Assembly (NCBI GenBank): GCA_004552195.1
Contig: SFPC01000017.1
Coordinates: 1-26,103 of the forward strand
Length of the DNA stretch: 26,103 nucleotides
Origin: Bacteroidales bacterium
Lineage (GTDB): Bacteria > Bacteroidota > Bacteroidia > Bacteroidales > Bacteroidaceae
Direction: 5' to 3'
Below the pieces are notes generated by a model, which was not told the origin of the DNA, made no database searches, and saw nothing but the letters and a program-made list of their open reading frames with translations. Positions 13,178-26,103 of this stretch are shown here, in pieces; position 1 is the stretch's first letter; each line of letters starts with the position of its first letter. A program made the position numbers and the translations under genes.

Positions 13178-16100
13178 TTAACGGATATACTTTTTACCAT
13201 TCACGATATATACGCCTTGGGGCAGGTTGTCAAGGCTGCGGGCGGCCTTGCGCACGAGGCGGCCGTTGAGGTCGTAAACATCGGCGGGTTCCTGCTGTTC
13301 CATGGGCTGCAACGGACGGATGCCGGTTACCTCGCCCTCATCGCCTACAAGGCGCAGGCTGATAACCTTGGGAGCTGCTGCCACCTGGGCCGAACGGTCG
13401 AGCACCTGCAAGTACCAGCGGAAAGCACCGAGCGACGCGCTGGAGTTCTGAGCCTGCTGCAAGGAGCCGCCTGAGAGGGCGTAGTAGCCTTCTGAGTAGA
13501 CGGTGGAGCCGGGAATCAGCGTGTAGGTGCCGGTGAAGACGTAGCGGTTGTTCCACGAAGTCACGTCGAACTCGTTCTGAAGGGTGGGCTGCATCACGAC
13601 ATTCTGGAGGCTGATGTTCTTCGTTCCGGTCTGCTTGGCGCGGATAAGGTACGGCGTGTTGGCCTCGATGCTTCCGCTCTTGACGAACATGATTTCCAGC
13701 TCGGTGCGGTCGGCCACGCCGTCTTCGTTGTCATCGTACTGGTGTACGTCGTTCAGGCGGGCCACGTCGAAGTCGTCCTTCCAGTCTTCGTAGCTCATGG
13801 CGAAAGGCATATACCAAGCCTGCCAGTTGGTGGTGTTGAAGGTACGGATGTAGGTGAGTTGGTCGGCGGTGAAGGCGCGCACTACCTCGAACTGCTCGGA
13901 AGCATCGGAGAGCTGCAAGTTGCTCACGTTCATATAGACTACAGTGTACACGCCCTCGGCGGTCTTCGTCATGGACTGCACGGCATAGCCCGCGATTTCG
14001 GGTGTCAGGCTGAGGGTCACCTCGGTCAGGTCGGCATCGACGTAGCGGGTGAAGCCGCCCAGCGAAGTTCCGTCGGTTTTCTCGCAGTTGAAGGTAACGG
14101 GCTTGACGCGCGTGACGTTCCACGTGGATCCCTGGATGCGGGGTGCATCGTAGGTGGCCCCGCTGAGGGTGCTGCCGCTGCTCACGGTGCCGGCCTCTAC
14201 CAAGGGGAAGAAGCTGCGGTCGTTGATTTGCAAGCGATATTCGCCGCAGCTTTCGTCATAGGCCAAGGAAACCGTGGCCTTGGTGCTGGCATCGACTGAT
14301 ACGGGGTAGCCCACGCGATTGCTGTAAGAAGTAGCTGCACCGCTGATGTACTGACCCGTGGTGGCGTTCCGCAAGTTGAGCTGTTGCACGCCGTAGAACT
14401 CGGAAACCTCGGAGGAAGTAACGGTCCAGGCGTTGGCGGCAAACGGGTCGGTGCTGTGGAGCAAACTTGTGTTGTCGGCAGCTGCGGCAAGCGCCGTGGC
14501 ATCAAAGCCCTCTACGGCATTGCTGAACATATAGGTCTCGCCGTAGGTGAGCGGCGTGAAGTTGATGTCGTAGTAGTTTTCGGCAGGGACGAATTCCCAG
14601 TAGCCGGCTCTGGTATTACTTGCATCGCTCCAAAGATTGATGGAATAATTCTGTCCACTACCTGCTGCATTCATATACCACGTAACGCTGCTACCATCTA
14701 CAGACTGTGGAGTGTGAATAGTATAGTAGTAGTTACCATTTACAGAACCCAAACCACCCAAGATGAAGTCGTAATACTTATTCTCGGTGTCGTAGTCCCA
14801 ACGTCCTTCTGCTGATGCAGAAGCATCACCCGATGTTTTGTGAACAGGTGTGCTCTTGACCGAACCATCAGGGAATGCTTTGCACACCAATGCAAATCTG
14901 CCACTTCCTTCCGGGTCTGCCTCCACACTCCACCATTGGTAATCGTAATTATCGGCTCCTTCTGTTGCCACATCATTGGGCCACAAACGATTGACCTTAG
15001 CAGATGCATTGTTTGCCAATGGAGAGCCCTCATGGATAAGCTCTATACACTTGCCTATTCGTTTGCTATCATCTCCATTGTAATTGCTCACAATGCGATA
15101 ATAATACTTCTTCTCCGCCGTATTGGCTTTGGGATAGATGACAGTAGGCGGTTCGGGCTCGGCAACAGGCTCAGGAGCGAATTGCCACTTGCCACTACCT
15201 CCATCCGCAGGATTGCCATAGACATTGACAGAATACTTTTGGCCACCGGCTGCACTGTTCATGTACAAACCCGTTAATTGGTCTGAAGTGATGGAGTAGA
15301 AATAGTTACTTCCCACCTTGCCAAAGAAGTTACCCTTCCCAAGCTGGAAGTTATAATGCTTGGCACTGCTGTCATAGGTCCAACGTCCACCATTATTTTT
15401 TGCTGTAGGAGAAGCATTCACTGACCCTTCGGGCTGCGCCTTGCAGACCAAAGCATATTTGCCTGTACCTGCGGGATCAGCTTCAATACACCACCACTGA
15501 TAATCATAGTTTGTGTCCCCTTTTGTAGCCTGGACATTGGTCCACAAGCGTCCTGCCTGACATTGTTGAGCACTATAGGAATCAATCAACGGAGACCCTT
15601 CTGCCACCAGTTCGATACAGCGGCCCACGCGCTCGGCATCCGTCGCACCAGAAATCAGGCGATAGTAGTGCTTCTCGCTGGCCGTGCTGACATCGGGCAG
15701 AACGATCGGCTTCTCCCAGCCCACCATCTGATAGTCGCACCACTTGTAGTTGTTGTAGTTAAGCAGGAGCGTGTCGGCGGTGATGCGCTGCTGGAAGTCA
15801 GTAAAGCTGCGGTTGGCCTGCGGTGTCCATCCTGCTTCGGCAATGGCAGTAAGGCGCGGCAGCGTGAGCCACTCCAAATAATCGCGGTCGCTGACAACCT
15901 CGGTCCAGAAGGTAGCCTGAATACCGGCATCAACATTCTCTGGGATGGGCTTTTCGTACACCTTCATCACGTCCTCGTTGCCATAGCCCGCAGCAGGGGG
16001 ATCAAGCGAGGGATCACCTTGGTATTTGTTGATATAGAAAGGATATTGCGGCGTGTAGATGCGGCTCAAGCCCAACTCGGCAGCTTTGGTAACACCATCT

Positions 16101-17365
16101 TCGGCAGGCATCCAACAATATACCATTGCACCCGTGCTCTGCACCGTTTTCAAGTCAGCATTTGCAGCCGTGATAGACTCATTCCACACGGAAAGCTTGC
16201 GGCCTTTGGACTGCACAAAGTCGGACATTTCCTTGATGAAAAGGCTCTGAAGCTGGCGATAATTTGTCAAGTTCAGTGCTGCATATTTTGCCTGACATTC
16301 GGCATTGCGTTCCCATGCAGTGGTGGGGCACTCGTCGCCACCGATATGAACGCGCTCGTAGGGGAACAGTTCTATTATCTCTTCCAAGATTCCCTTGGCA
16401 AACGCTACTGCGCCATCGTTGGCCACATTGAGCACGTCGGTCCAAACACCACCTTGATTGGTTTGAACTTCGTGCGAGCCTTTAGGAGTACAGCTATATT
16501 CGGGATAGGATGCCATGGCAGCGGTGAAGTGGCCGGGCATGTCGATTTCGGGAACAATGTCGATGTGGAGCTTCTGGGCGTAGGCCACCACGTCGCGGAT
16601 TTCATCTTGCGTATAGAAGTAAGGACCGTAGGGCTTGTTCTGCCAATACATCGTGTGGCTGTACATATCCGTAAGACGGCAGTTGGCAGCGATGCTTCCC
16701 ACCTCGGTCAGCTTGGGATATTTCTTGATTTCGATGCGCCAGCCCTGGTCGTCGCTGAGGTGCCAGTGGAAGCGGTTCATCTTGTAGTAGGCCATCACGT
16801 CGAGCATACGCTTGATGTCCTCCACGGTGAAGAAGTGGCGCGACACGTCGAGCATGAAACCGCGATACTCAAAGCGCGGCTCGTCCTCGATAGTGACCAA
16901 CGGCAGGGCATAAGTGGTGACCGCAGGGTCGGCCACATTGGCCATGACATTGGCAGGCAACATTTTCTTGACGCTCTGGAAAGCGTAGAACAGGCCGAGG
17001 GCATCGGGCGCGCCGATGGTCACGCTGCCGGCTGCGACGGTCAGGGTGTAGACACCGGGCTTGCTTCCTTCAGCAGCCGTAGTCTTCTCTACCCGGAACA
17101 AGGCAGAGGCATCGCCGGCAACGGCCTTGACACGGCTGCCCGTGGCGTGGTTGTAGACGGTGATGAACTTGTTCACCTCTTCGACCATCTCCGCGTCGAG
17201 GTCGGCTGAATAGCCCACGAAAAAGTCGGCGGGAAGGGTCAATGTGCCCTCCCCTACCGTCATCGTCTTCGGCTTGGGGGTGAGGTTGACGAATGTCTGC
17301 GCCGATGCGGCCCAGGGCCACGCCAGCAGACAGAGCAATAAGCTCAGTAAAAACTTGTGCTTCAT
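13178..17365 (-). CDS. secreted GH20 beta-N-acetylhexosaminidase with repeated C-terminal modules and a T9SS-type tail
   Basis: This 1395-residue enzyme should remove terminal GlcNAc or GalNAc from host glycans by substrate-assisted catalysis. The start at 17365 gives the signal peptide MKHKFLLSLLLCLLAWPWAASA; the 73 codons of open frame upstream are leader DNA. A GH20b domain (about 24-155) precedes the catalytic barrel (about 160-520) with HWHLSDDQGW, PEIDMPGH, the catalytic pair D344-E345 (HIGGDECPTTAW) and the C-terminal tryptophan motifs. Two tandem modules (564-731 and 751-925) share CIEL..EGSPL, NYDYQWW.EADP and ALVCKA. A third beta-rich, ricin-like module (about 930-1110) and a Bacteroidetes beta domain (about 1150-1345) follow. 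The end, VYDLNGRLV...PQGVYIVNGKK, is a type IX sorting signal. GH20 enzymes are often 500-800 residues, so the extra half is accessory and probably binds glycan. The tandem modules are encoded by visibly more AT-rich DNA. The 55-residue gene follows closely. Confidence 0.94.
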   Translation of the reverse strand: MKHKFLLSLLLCLLAWPWAASAQTFVNLTPKPKTMTVGEGTLTLPADFFVGYSADLDAEMVEEVNKFITVYNHATGSRVKAVAGDASALFRVEKTTAAEGSKPGVYTLTVAAGSVTIGAPDALGLFYAFQSVKKMLPANVMANVADPAVTTYALPLVTIEDEPRFEYRGFMLDVSRHFFTVEDIKRMLDVMAYYKMNRFHWHLSDDQGWRIEIKKYPKLTEVGSIAANCRLTDMYSHTMYWQNKPYGPYFYTQDEIRDVVAYAQKLHIDIVPEIDMPGHFTAAMASYPEYSCTPKGSHEVQTNQGGVWTDVLNVANDGAVAFAKGILEEIIELFPYERVHIGGDECPTTAWERNAECQAKYAALNLTNYRQLQSLFIKEMSDFVQSKGRKLSVWNESITAANADLKTVQSTGAMVYCWMPAEDGVTKAAELGLSRIYTPQYPFYINKYQGDPSLDPPAAGYGNEDVMKVYEKPIPENVDAGIQATFWTEVVSDRDYLEWLTLPRLTAIAEAGWTPQANRSFTDFQQRITADTLLLNYNNYKWCDYQMVGWEKPIVLPDVSTASEKHYYRLISGATDAERVGRCIELVAEGSPLIDSYSAQQCQAGRLWTNVQATKGDTNYDYQWWCIEADPAGTGKYALVCKAQPEGSVNASPTAKNNGGRWTYDSSAKHYNFQLGKGNFFGKVGSNYFYSITSDQLTGLYMNSAAGGQKYSVNVYGNPADGGSGKWQFAPEPVAEPEPPTVIYPKANTAEKKYYYRIVSNYNGDDSKRIGKCIELIHEGSPLANNASAKVNRLWPNDVATEGADNYDYQWWSVEADPEGSGRFALVCKAFPDGSVKSTPVHKTSGDASASAEGRWDYDTENKYYDFILGGLGSVNGNYYYTIHTPQSVDGSSVTWYMNAAGSGQNYSINLWSDASNTRAGYWEFVPAENYYDINFTPLTYGETYMFSNAVEGFDATALAAAADNTSLLHSTDPFAANAWTVTSSEVSEFYGVQQLNLRNATTGQYISGAATSYSNRVGYPVSVDASTKATVSLAYDESCGEYRLQINDRSFFPLVEAGTVSSGSTLSGATYDAPRIQGSTWNVTRVKPVTFNCEKTDGTSLGGFTRYVDADLTEVTLSLTPEIAGYAVQSMTKTAEGVYTVVYMNVSNLQLSDASEQFEVVRAFTADQLTYIRTFNTTNWQAWYMPFAMSYEDWKDDFDVARLNDVHQYDDNEDGVADRTELEIMFVKSGSIEANTPYLIRAKQTGTKNISLQNVVMQPTLQNEFDVTSWNNRYVFTGTYTLIPGSTVYSEGYYALSGGSLQQAQNSSASLGAFRWYLQVLDRSAQVAAAPKVISLRLVGDEGEVTGIRPLQPMEQQEPADVYDLNGRLVRKAARSLDNLPQGVYIVNGKKYIR
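14590..15676 (-). repeat. diverged tandem duplication inside the GH20 gene
   Basis: Two adjacent coding modules of about 170 residues each, joined by an EPEPP-containing linker, are clearly homologous along their length (shared CIEL..EGSPL, YDYQWW, EADP.G.G, ALVCKA, GRW.YD). At DNA level they have diverged. The segment is lower in GC than the flanking parts of the same gene, roughly mid-40s percent by hand count of sample lines against high-50s. Confidence 0.8.
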
Positions 17366-17534
17366 TGTGATTAGATTTATAGATGATATAATGATGTTTG
17401 TACTATGGTAAGAGCAGGTGAAAAAAGATGAAGGGGAAAGGCGATGAAGCCAAGCGGTAACAGACTGATGCTGCGCTGACTGCGACCTTTCCACGCCACC
17501 CCTTGCACAAGGAGGGACGTTTGCCGAGTGCAAA

Positions 17535-17542
17535 GAAAAGTA
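17535..17542 (-). promoter_or_regulatory. possible -7 element for the GH20 gene
   Basis: The minus strand reads TACTTTTC, matching TAnnTTTG at all but the last base, followed by TTTGCA. It lies about 170 bp upstream of the GH20 start and downstream of the rpoC terminator, a sensible position. The one-base mismatch keeps this tentative. Confidence 0.35.
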
Positions 17543-17675
17543 AAATTGATGGAAAGTGCACTGATTTAGACCGAAAAAAAGCATTTTTCACCTTTTTGGG
17601 GCTCCACAGGGCGCGCAGAGGCTGAGGAGACCGCCCCACAACGGAGGATGGACGCTTGCCCATGAACAAACGCAA

Positions 17676-17722
17676 AAAATCCCCGCCGCTCCTCACGATA
17701 CGAGGGGAGTGGCGGGGATTTT
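17676..17722 (-). terminator. strong intrinsic terminator of rpoBC
   Basis: Perfect 12-bp arms, aaaatccccgcc (17676-17687) and ggcggggatttt (17711-17722), with further pairing of cctc and gagg inside, form a GC-rich stem. On the minus strand the stem is followed by a run of T. It starts 39 bp after the rpoC stop, so it should end the rpoBC transcript and insulate the GH20 gene. Confidence 0.9.
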
Positions 17723-17761
17723 CGGGATTTATACGCTACGGGCAGCTGTACAGGAGATTGG

Positions 17762-22030
<4,269 letters not shown>

Positions 22031-22124
22031 GTTCTAAGAATTGTTGAGAGTGGTTTGTTGGTTTTTGCCCCCTTGCCAGACCGGAGAGAAGGTGCTCTCC
22101 GGCGGGTCGGAGGCGGTGAGGCTG

Positions 22125-25100
22125 TTAATCGAGCGAAACGCTTAAGCCCAAGCCTCGCAACTCGTGGAGCAATACGTTCAACGATTCGGGAATGCCCGGC
22201 GTTGGCATGGGTTCGCCCTTGACAATGGCTTCGTACGCCTTGGCACGGCCGGTAACGTCGTCGGACTTGATGGTGAGGATTTCCTGCAACACATGGGATG
22301 CGCCGAAGGCTTCGATGGCCCAAACTTCCATCTCTCCGAAACGCTGACCACCGAACTGGGCCTTACCGCCCAAAGGTTGCTGCGTGATGAGTGAGTACGG
22401 ACCGATGGAACGTGCGTGCATTTTGTCCTCAACCATGTGGCCAAGTTTGAGCATGTAGGTTACACCCACTGTGGCCTTCTGGTCGAAAGGCTCGCCTGTG
22501 CCACCATCATAGAGCTGTGTGGAACAGTAACGCGGCAGTCCGGCCTTGTCGGTCCACTCGCACAAGTCGTTGAGCTTGGCACCGTCAAAGATGGGGGTGG
22601 CAAATTTCACGCCCAGCTTGCGGCCTGCATAGCCCAGCACGGCTTCGAATATCTGACCGAGGTTCATACGCGAAGGTACGCCGAGGGGGTTGAGCACGAT
22701 GTCGACCGGAGTACCGTCGGCAAGGAAGGGCATGTCTTCCTGGCGAACAATTTTCGACACAATACCTTTGTTACCGTGACGACCGGCCATCTTGTCGCCC
22801 ACGCCAATCTTGCGCTTCTTGGCCACATAGACCTTGGCTTGCTTGATGATGCCCGAAGGAAGGTCATCGCCGATGGTGATGGCGAACTTCTTGCGCTTGA
22901 GCACGGCATCGAGCTGGTTGTGCTTTTTCAGATAGTTGATGACCAACTGACGCACAAGGGTATTGGTGTGCTCATCGTCCGTCCAATCGTGAAGCTCAAT
23001 GGCGGTGAAGTCGAGCGTGCTGAGAAGCGACTTGGTGAACTTGGCGCCTTTGGCAATGACTTCCGAACCTACGTTGTCCTTAATACCTTGCGATTTCTTC
23101 TCGCCCAACAACGAAAGGAGCTTGTCAATCATCAGCGACTTGAGTTCTCCGACTTCCTTGGCAAACTCGTCATCGAGTTTCTGGAGCATCACTTTATCGG
23201 CAGCCTTGGAGCTGCGAGTTTTCTGTACACGCGAGAAGAGGCGTTTGTTGATTACGACACCGGCCAAAGAGGGATTGGCTTTCAAAGAGGCATCTTTTAC
23301 GTCGCCGGCCTTGTCACCGAAGATGGCACGGAGCAGTTTTTCTTCAGGAGTGGGGTCGCTTTCGCCCTTCGGAGTGATTTTACCGATAAGGATGTCGCCG
23401 GGAGCCACTCGGGCACCGATGCGGATGATACCATTCTCGTCCAGGTCTTTAGTGGCGTCTTCGCTGACATTGGGGATGTCGTTGGTGAACTCTTCCATAC
23501 CGCGCTTGGTCTCGCGCACTTCCAAAGAGAACTCATCGACATGGACGGATGTAAGAATATCTTCTCGAACAATGCGTTCGTTGAGCACAATGGCATCCTC
23601 GTAGTTGTAACCCTTCCAAGGCATGTAAGCCACCAAGAGGTTACGACCTAAAGCCAATTCTCCATTCTCCGTAGCATAACCTTCAGTCAGGATGTCGCCT
23701 TTCTGTACCCGCTGTCCCTTTTCGCAGATGGGACGGAGGTCAATGGTCATGTTCTGATTGGTACGACGGAACTTAGGAATGGCATATTCTTTAACGTTGG
23801 AGTCGAAGCTGACGAACTCTTCGTCTTCCGTTCGGTCGTAGGCGATGCGGATGGTGGTAGCATCAACATATTCAATCACACCATTACCTTCTGCGATAAT
23901 CATGGTGCGAGAGTCTTCACATACTTGTTTTTCAATACCGGTGCCGACAATGGGAGCTTCGCTGCGGATAAGGGGTACTGCCTGGCGCATCATGTTCGAT
24001 CCCATCAATGCACGGTGGGCATCGTCGTGCTCCAGGAAGGGGATGAGAGAAGCTGCGATGGAGGCAATCTGCTGCGGTGCCACGTCAATCAGCTCTACCT
24101 GTGCAGGGGGCACCACGGGATAGTCGGCATCCTGGCGGCATTTTACTTTGTCGCGGATGAAGGTACCATCATCGTTCAGCGGAGCGTTACCCTGGCCAAT
24201 GATTTTTCCTTCTTCTTCCTCTGCCGAGAGATAAACGACATCGTCGTTGTTGAGGTCGACAACGGAATTTTCCACCTTGCGGTACGGAGTTTCGATGAAG
24301 CCGAGGCTGTCAATCTTGGCGTAAACGCAAAGAGAGGAAATCAGACCGATGTTGGGGCCTTCAGGAGATTCGATAGGACAGAGGCGACCATAGTGGGTAT
24401 AGTGTACGTCGCGCACCTCAAAACCGGCACGCTCACGCGACAGACCGCCGGGACCTAAGGCAGAAAGACGACGTTTGTGCGTTACCTCGGCCAACGGGTT
24501 GGTCTGGTCCATGAACTGCGACAAAGCATTGGTGCCGAAGAAGGAGTTGATAACGCTCGAAATGGTCTTGGCGTTAATCAAGTCGGTCGGCGTGAACACT
24601 TCGTTGTCGCGAACGTTCATTCGCTCACGGATAGTGCGGCTCATACGGGCCAAACCTATGGCAAACTGGTTGGAAAGTTGCTCTCCAACAGTACGTACAC
24701 GACGATTGCTCAAATGGTCAATATCATCGACAGAAGCCTTGGAGTTAATCAGCTCGACAAGGTACTTGATGATTTCGATGATGTCCTCACGGGTCAGCAC
24801 GCGCACTTCCATGTCGGTGCCGAGATTGAGCTTCTTGTTAATGCGGTAACGTCCCACCTCGCCCAGGTCGTAACGCTTTTCCGAGAAGAAGAGGTTGTTG
24901 ATAACCTCACGGGCGGAAGCGTCATCAGCCGGGTCGGCATTACGCAACTGGCGATAAATGTAGAGCACAGCCTCCTTCTCCGAGTTGGAGGGGTCCTTCT
25001 GCAGGGTGTTGAAGATGATGGAGTAATCGGAAGCGGAAGCCTCTTCGTAGTGGAGCAGGATGCTCTGTGCGCCGGATTCGATGATGGCATCCACGTGCTC

Positions 25101-25937
25101 GGGTTCGAGCACCGTTTCGCGGTCGAGGATAACCTCGTTACGCTCGATGGATACCACTTCGCCGGTATCTTCGTCCACGAAGTCTTCCACCCAGCTCTTC
25201 AGCACACGAGCAGCCAGTTGACGTCCAATGACTTTCTTCAAATTGGTCTTGGTAACCTTCACTTCTTCGGCCAATTTGAATATCTGAAGGATGTCTTTGT
25301 CCGTTTCAAAACCAATGGCGCGCAAGAGGGTCGTAACGGGCAACTTCTTCTTACGGTCAATGTATGCGTACATCACATTGTTGATGTCCGTGGCAAACTC
25401 AATCCAGGAGCCCTTAAAGGGAATGATACGGGCAGAATAGAGTTGGGTACCATTGGCATGGATGCTGGACCCAAAGAACACGCCCGGCGAGCGGTGAAGC
25501 TGCGACACCACCACACGCTCGGCACCATTGATGATAAAGGTACCGTTTTCAGACATATAAGGTATCGCACCCAAGAATACGTCCTGCACTACGGTGTCGA
25601 AGTCCTCGTGGTCGGGGTCTGTGCAGTAAAGTTTAAGCTTTGCCTTTAAGGGTACACTATAAGTCAAGCCGCGTTCCAAACACTCCTGTATGGTGTAGCG
25701 AGGCTCATCAATATAATAGTCAATGAACTCCAGCACAAAGTTGTTGCGAGTATCTGCAATGGGGAAGTTCTCAGCAAAAACTTTGTACAGGCCGTCGTTC
25801 TTACGCAATTCACTCGGAGTATCCAATTGGAGGAAATCACGGAAAGACTTTAACTGTACGTCCAAAAAATCCGGATAAGGCATCGGATTCTTTACGGAGG
25901 CAAAGTTTACGCGTTGGTTTATTACTCTGGAAGACAT
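22125..25937 (-). CDS. rpoB: DNA-directed RNA polymerase subunit beta
   Basis: This 1270-residue protein is the beta subunit of RNA polymerase. The start [17 protein letters not shown] is typical of the phylum. The rifampicin pocket (about residues 470-505) reads [20 protein letters not shown], then SALGPGGL; the positions equivalent to E. coli Q513, D516, H526 and S531 keep susceptible-type residues. Later motifs include the [13 protein letters not shown] segment, the [12 protein letters not shown] switch region and the C-terminal [18 protein letters not shown]. It is the first gene of the visible rpoB-rpoC unit and lies downstream of an attenuator-like hairpin. In most bacteria rplJ and rplL come just upstream, and they would lie beyond the right edge. 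Confidence 0.99.
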   Translation of the reverse strand: MSSRVINQRVNFASVKNPMPYPDFLDVQLKSFRDFLQLDTPSELRKNDGLYKVFAENFPIADTRNNFVLEFIDYYIDEPRYTIQECLERGLTYSVPLKAKLKLYCTDPDHEDFDTVVQDVFLGAIPYMSENGTFIINGAERVVVSQLHRSPGVFFGSSIHANGTQLYSARIIPFKGSWIEFATDINNVMYAYIDRKKKLPVTTLLRAIGFETDKDILQIFKLAEEVKVTKTNLKKVIGRQLAARVLKSWVEDFVDEDTGEVVSIERNEVILDRETVLEPEHVDAIIESGAQSILLHYEEASASDYSIIFNTLQKDPSNSEKEAVLYIYRQLRNADPADDASAREVINNLFFSEKRYDLGEVGRYRINKKLNLGTDMEVRVLTREDIIEIIKYLVELINSKASVDDIDHLSNRRVRTVGEQLSNQFAIGLARMSRTIRERMNVRDNEVFTPTDLINAKTISSVINSFFGTNALSQFMDQTNPLAEVTHKRRLSALGPGGLSRERAGFEVRDVHYTHYGRLCPIESPEGPNIGLISSLCVYAKIDSLGFIETPYRKVENSVVDLNNDDVVYLSAEEEEGKIIGQGNAPLNDDGTFIRDKVKCRQDADYPVVPPAQVELIDVAPQQIASIAASLIPFLEHDDAHRALMGSNMMRQAVPLIRSEAPIVGTGIEKQVCEDSRTMIIAEGNGVIEYVDATTIRIAYDRTEDEEFVSFDSNVKEYAIPKFRRTNQNMTIDLRPICEKGQRVQKGDILTEGYATENGELALGRNLLVAYMPWKGYNYEDAIVLNERIVREDILTSVHVDEFSLEVRETKRGMEEFTNDIPNVSEDATKDLDENGIIRIGARVAPGDILIGKITPKGESDPTPEEKLLRAIFGDKAGDVKDASLKANPSLAGVVINKRLFSRVQKTRSSKAADKVMLQKLDDEFAKEVGELKSLMIDKLLSLLGEKKSQGIKDNVGSEVIAKGAKFTKSLLSTLDFTAIELHDWTDDEHTNTLVRQLVINYLKKHNQLDAVLKRKKFAITIGDDLPSGIIKQAKVYVAKKRKIGVGDKMAGRHGNKGIVSKIVRQEDMPFLADGTPVDIVLNPLGVPSRMNLGQIFEAVLGYAGRKLGVKFATPIFDGAKLNDLCEWTDKAGLPRYCSTQLYDGGTGEPFDQKATVGVTYMLKLGHMVEDKMHARSIGPYSLITQQPLGGKAQFGGQRFGEMEVWAIEAFGASHVLQEILTIKSDDVTGRAKAYEAIVKGEPMPTPGIPESLNVLLHELRGLGLSVSLD

Positions 25938-26054
25938 TCGAAGAGATATAGTGTGGAATAAAAGAAAAGGAAAATACAGAACGTGTACTCAGCGACACGG
26001 ACCCGGCAGTAATATAGTTCATGGTCTTTTGACCCTATGAACACATGAAGACAC

Positions 26055-26092
26055 AAAAAGGTTATGAACCCTCTACCAGAGGATCCATAACC
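26055..26092 (-). terminator. terminator or attenuator upstream of rpoB
   Basis: The arms ggttatg (26060-26066) and cataacc (26086-26092), plus an inner stem cctct (26070-26074) / agagg (26078-26082) around loop acc, form a two-part hairpin. On the minus strand it is followed directly by five T (26059-26055). It lies 118 bp before the rpoB start. By analogy with other bacteria it may partially end an upstream ribosomal-protein transcript (rplL, off-window), lowering rpoBC expression relative to it. Between 25938 and 26054 I see a small hairpin (ggtc tttt gacc, 26023-26034) and no convincing -7 element. Confidence 0.75.
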
Positions 26093-26103
26093 AAAGAAAT
26101 ATT

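Larger units (their letters stand above)
17366..17761. other. intergenic region between rpoC and the GH20 gene
   Basis: No credible gene lies here. It contains the rpoC terminator (17676-17722), a weak promoter-like match (17535-17542), and two near-copies of a 15-mer, ggagggacgtttgcc (17511-17525) and ggatggacgcttgcc (17646-17660), identical at 13 of 15 positions. A minus-strand frame at 17403-17696 reads as low-complexity sequence and is rejected. Confidence 0.7.

Noticed and set aside
17403..17696. 97-codon minus-strand frame upstream of the GH20 gene
   Set aside because: It spans the rpoC terminator and the GH20 leader, its product is low-complexity, and it overlaps the promoter-like site.
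25938..26054. promoter for rpoB
   Set aside because: The best matches to TAnnTTTG have two or more mismatches, so no site is called.

Overview
The window looks like a chromosomal segment from a member of the Bacteroidales, most likely Prevotellaceae. The grounds are: RpoB and RpoC of Bacteroidetes type; two very large secreted glycosidases whose C-termini resemble type IX secretion sorting tails; promoter -7 elements of the Bacteroidetes form TAnnTTTG instead of sigma-70 TATAAT; and a 23S-IVP-like four-helix-bundle 'suffix' protein. Coding DNA is fairly GC-rich, so several antisense frames stay open for a long way; none of them looks real.

All nine genes lie on the minus strand and read from right to left. 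From the right edge: an intrinsic terminator or attenuator (26055-26092), then rpoB (22125-25937) and rpoC (17762-22030), closed by a strong terminator (17676-17722). Next comes a secreted GH20 beta-hexosaminidase with extra C-terminal modules (13178-17365), a 55-residue small protein gene (12985-13152) and a terminator (12895-12941). Then a four-helix-bundle/coiled-coil protein (11914-12717) and a Ser-type sulfatase (10340-11842). Next an RlmL-like rRNA methyltransferase (8598-10097) and, 49 bp further on, a DPP4-family peptidase (6380-8548). After an 848-bp gene-free, repeat-dense gap comes a secreted GH95 alpha-L-fucosidase with five repeated N-terminal modules (123-5531).

Taken together, fucosidase, hexosaminidase, sulfatase and prolyl dipeptidase suggest breakdown of host-type sulfated, fucosylated glycoproteins such as mucin. 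No SusC/SusD pair or regulator is visible, so this is not a canonical polysaccharide utilisation locus. The housekeeping genes rpoBC and rlmL sit directly next to these accessory genes.

The most unusual feature is non-coding. Three separate arrays of the palindrome CTATAG, repeated almost exactly every 10 bp (about 13, 6-8 and 12 units), lie upstream of three genes: GH95, the sulfatase and the four-helix protein. The four-helix gene has an array at each end, and its stop codon lies inside one of them. Beside the first array are an 11-bp GC-rich tandem repeat, a roughly 257-bp palindromic MITE-like element and a 59-nt long hairpin. I do not recognise the CTATAG arrays as any described element.
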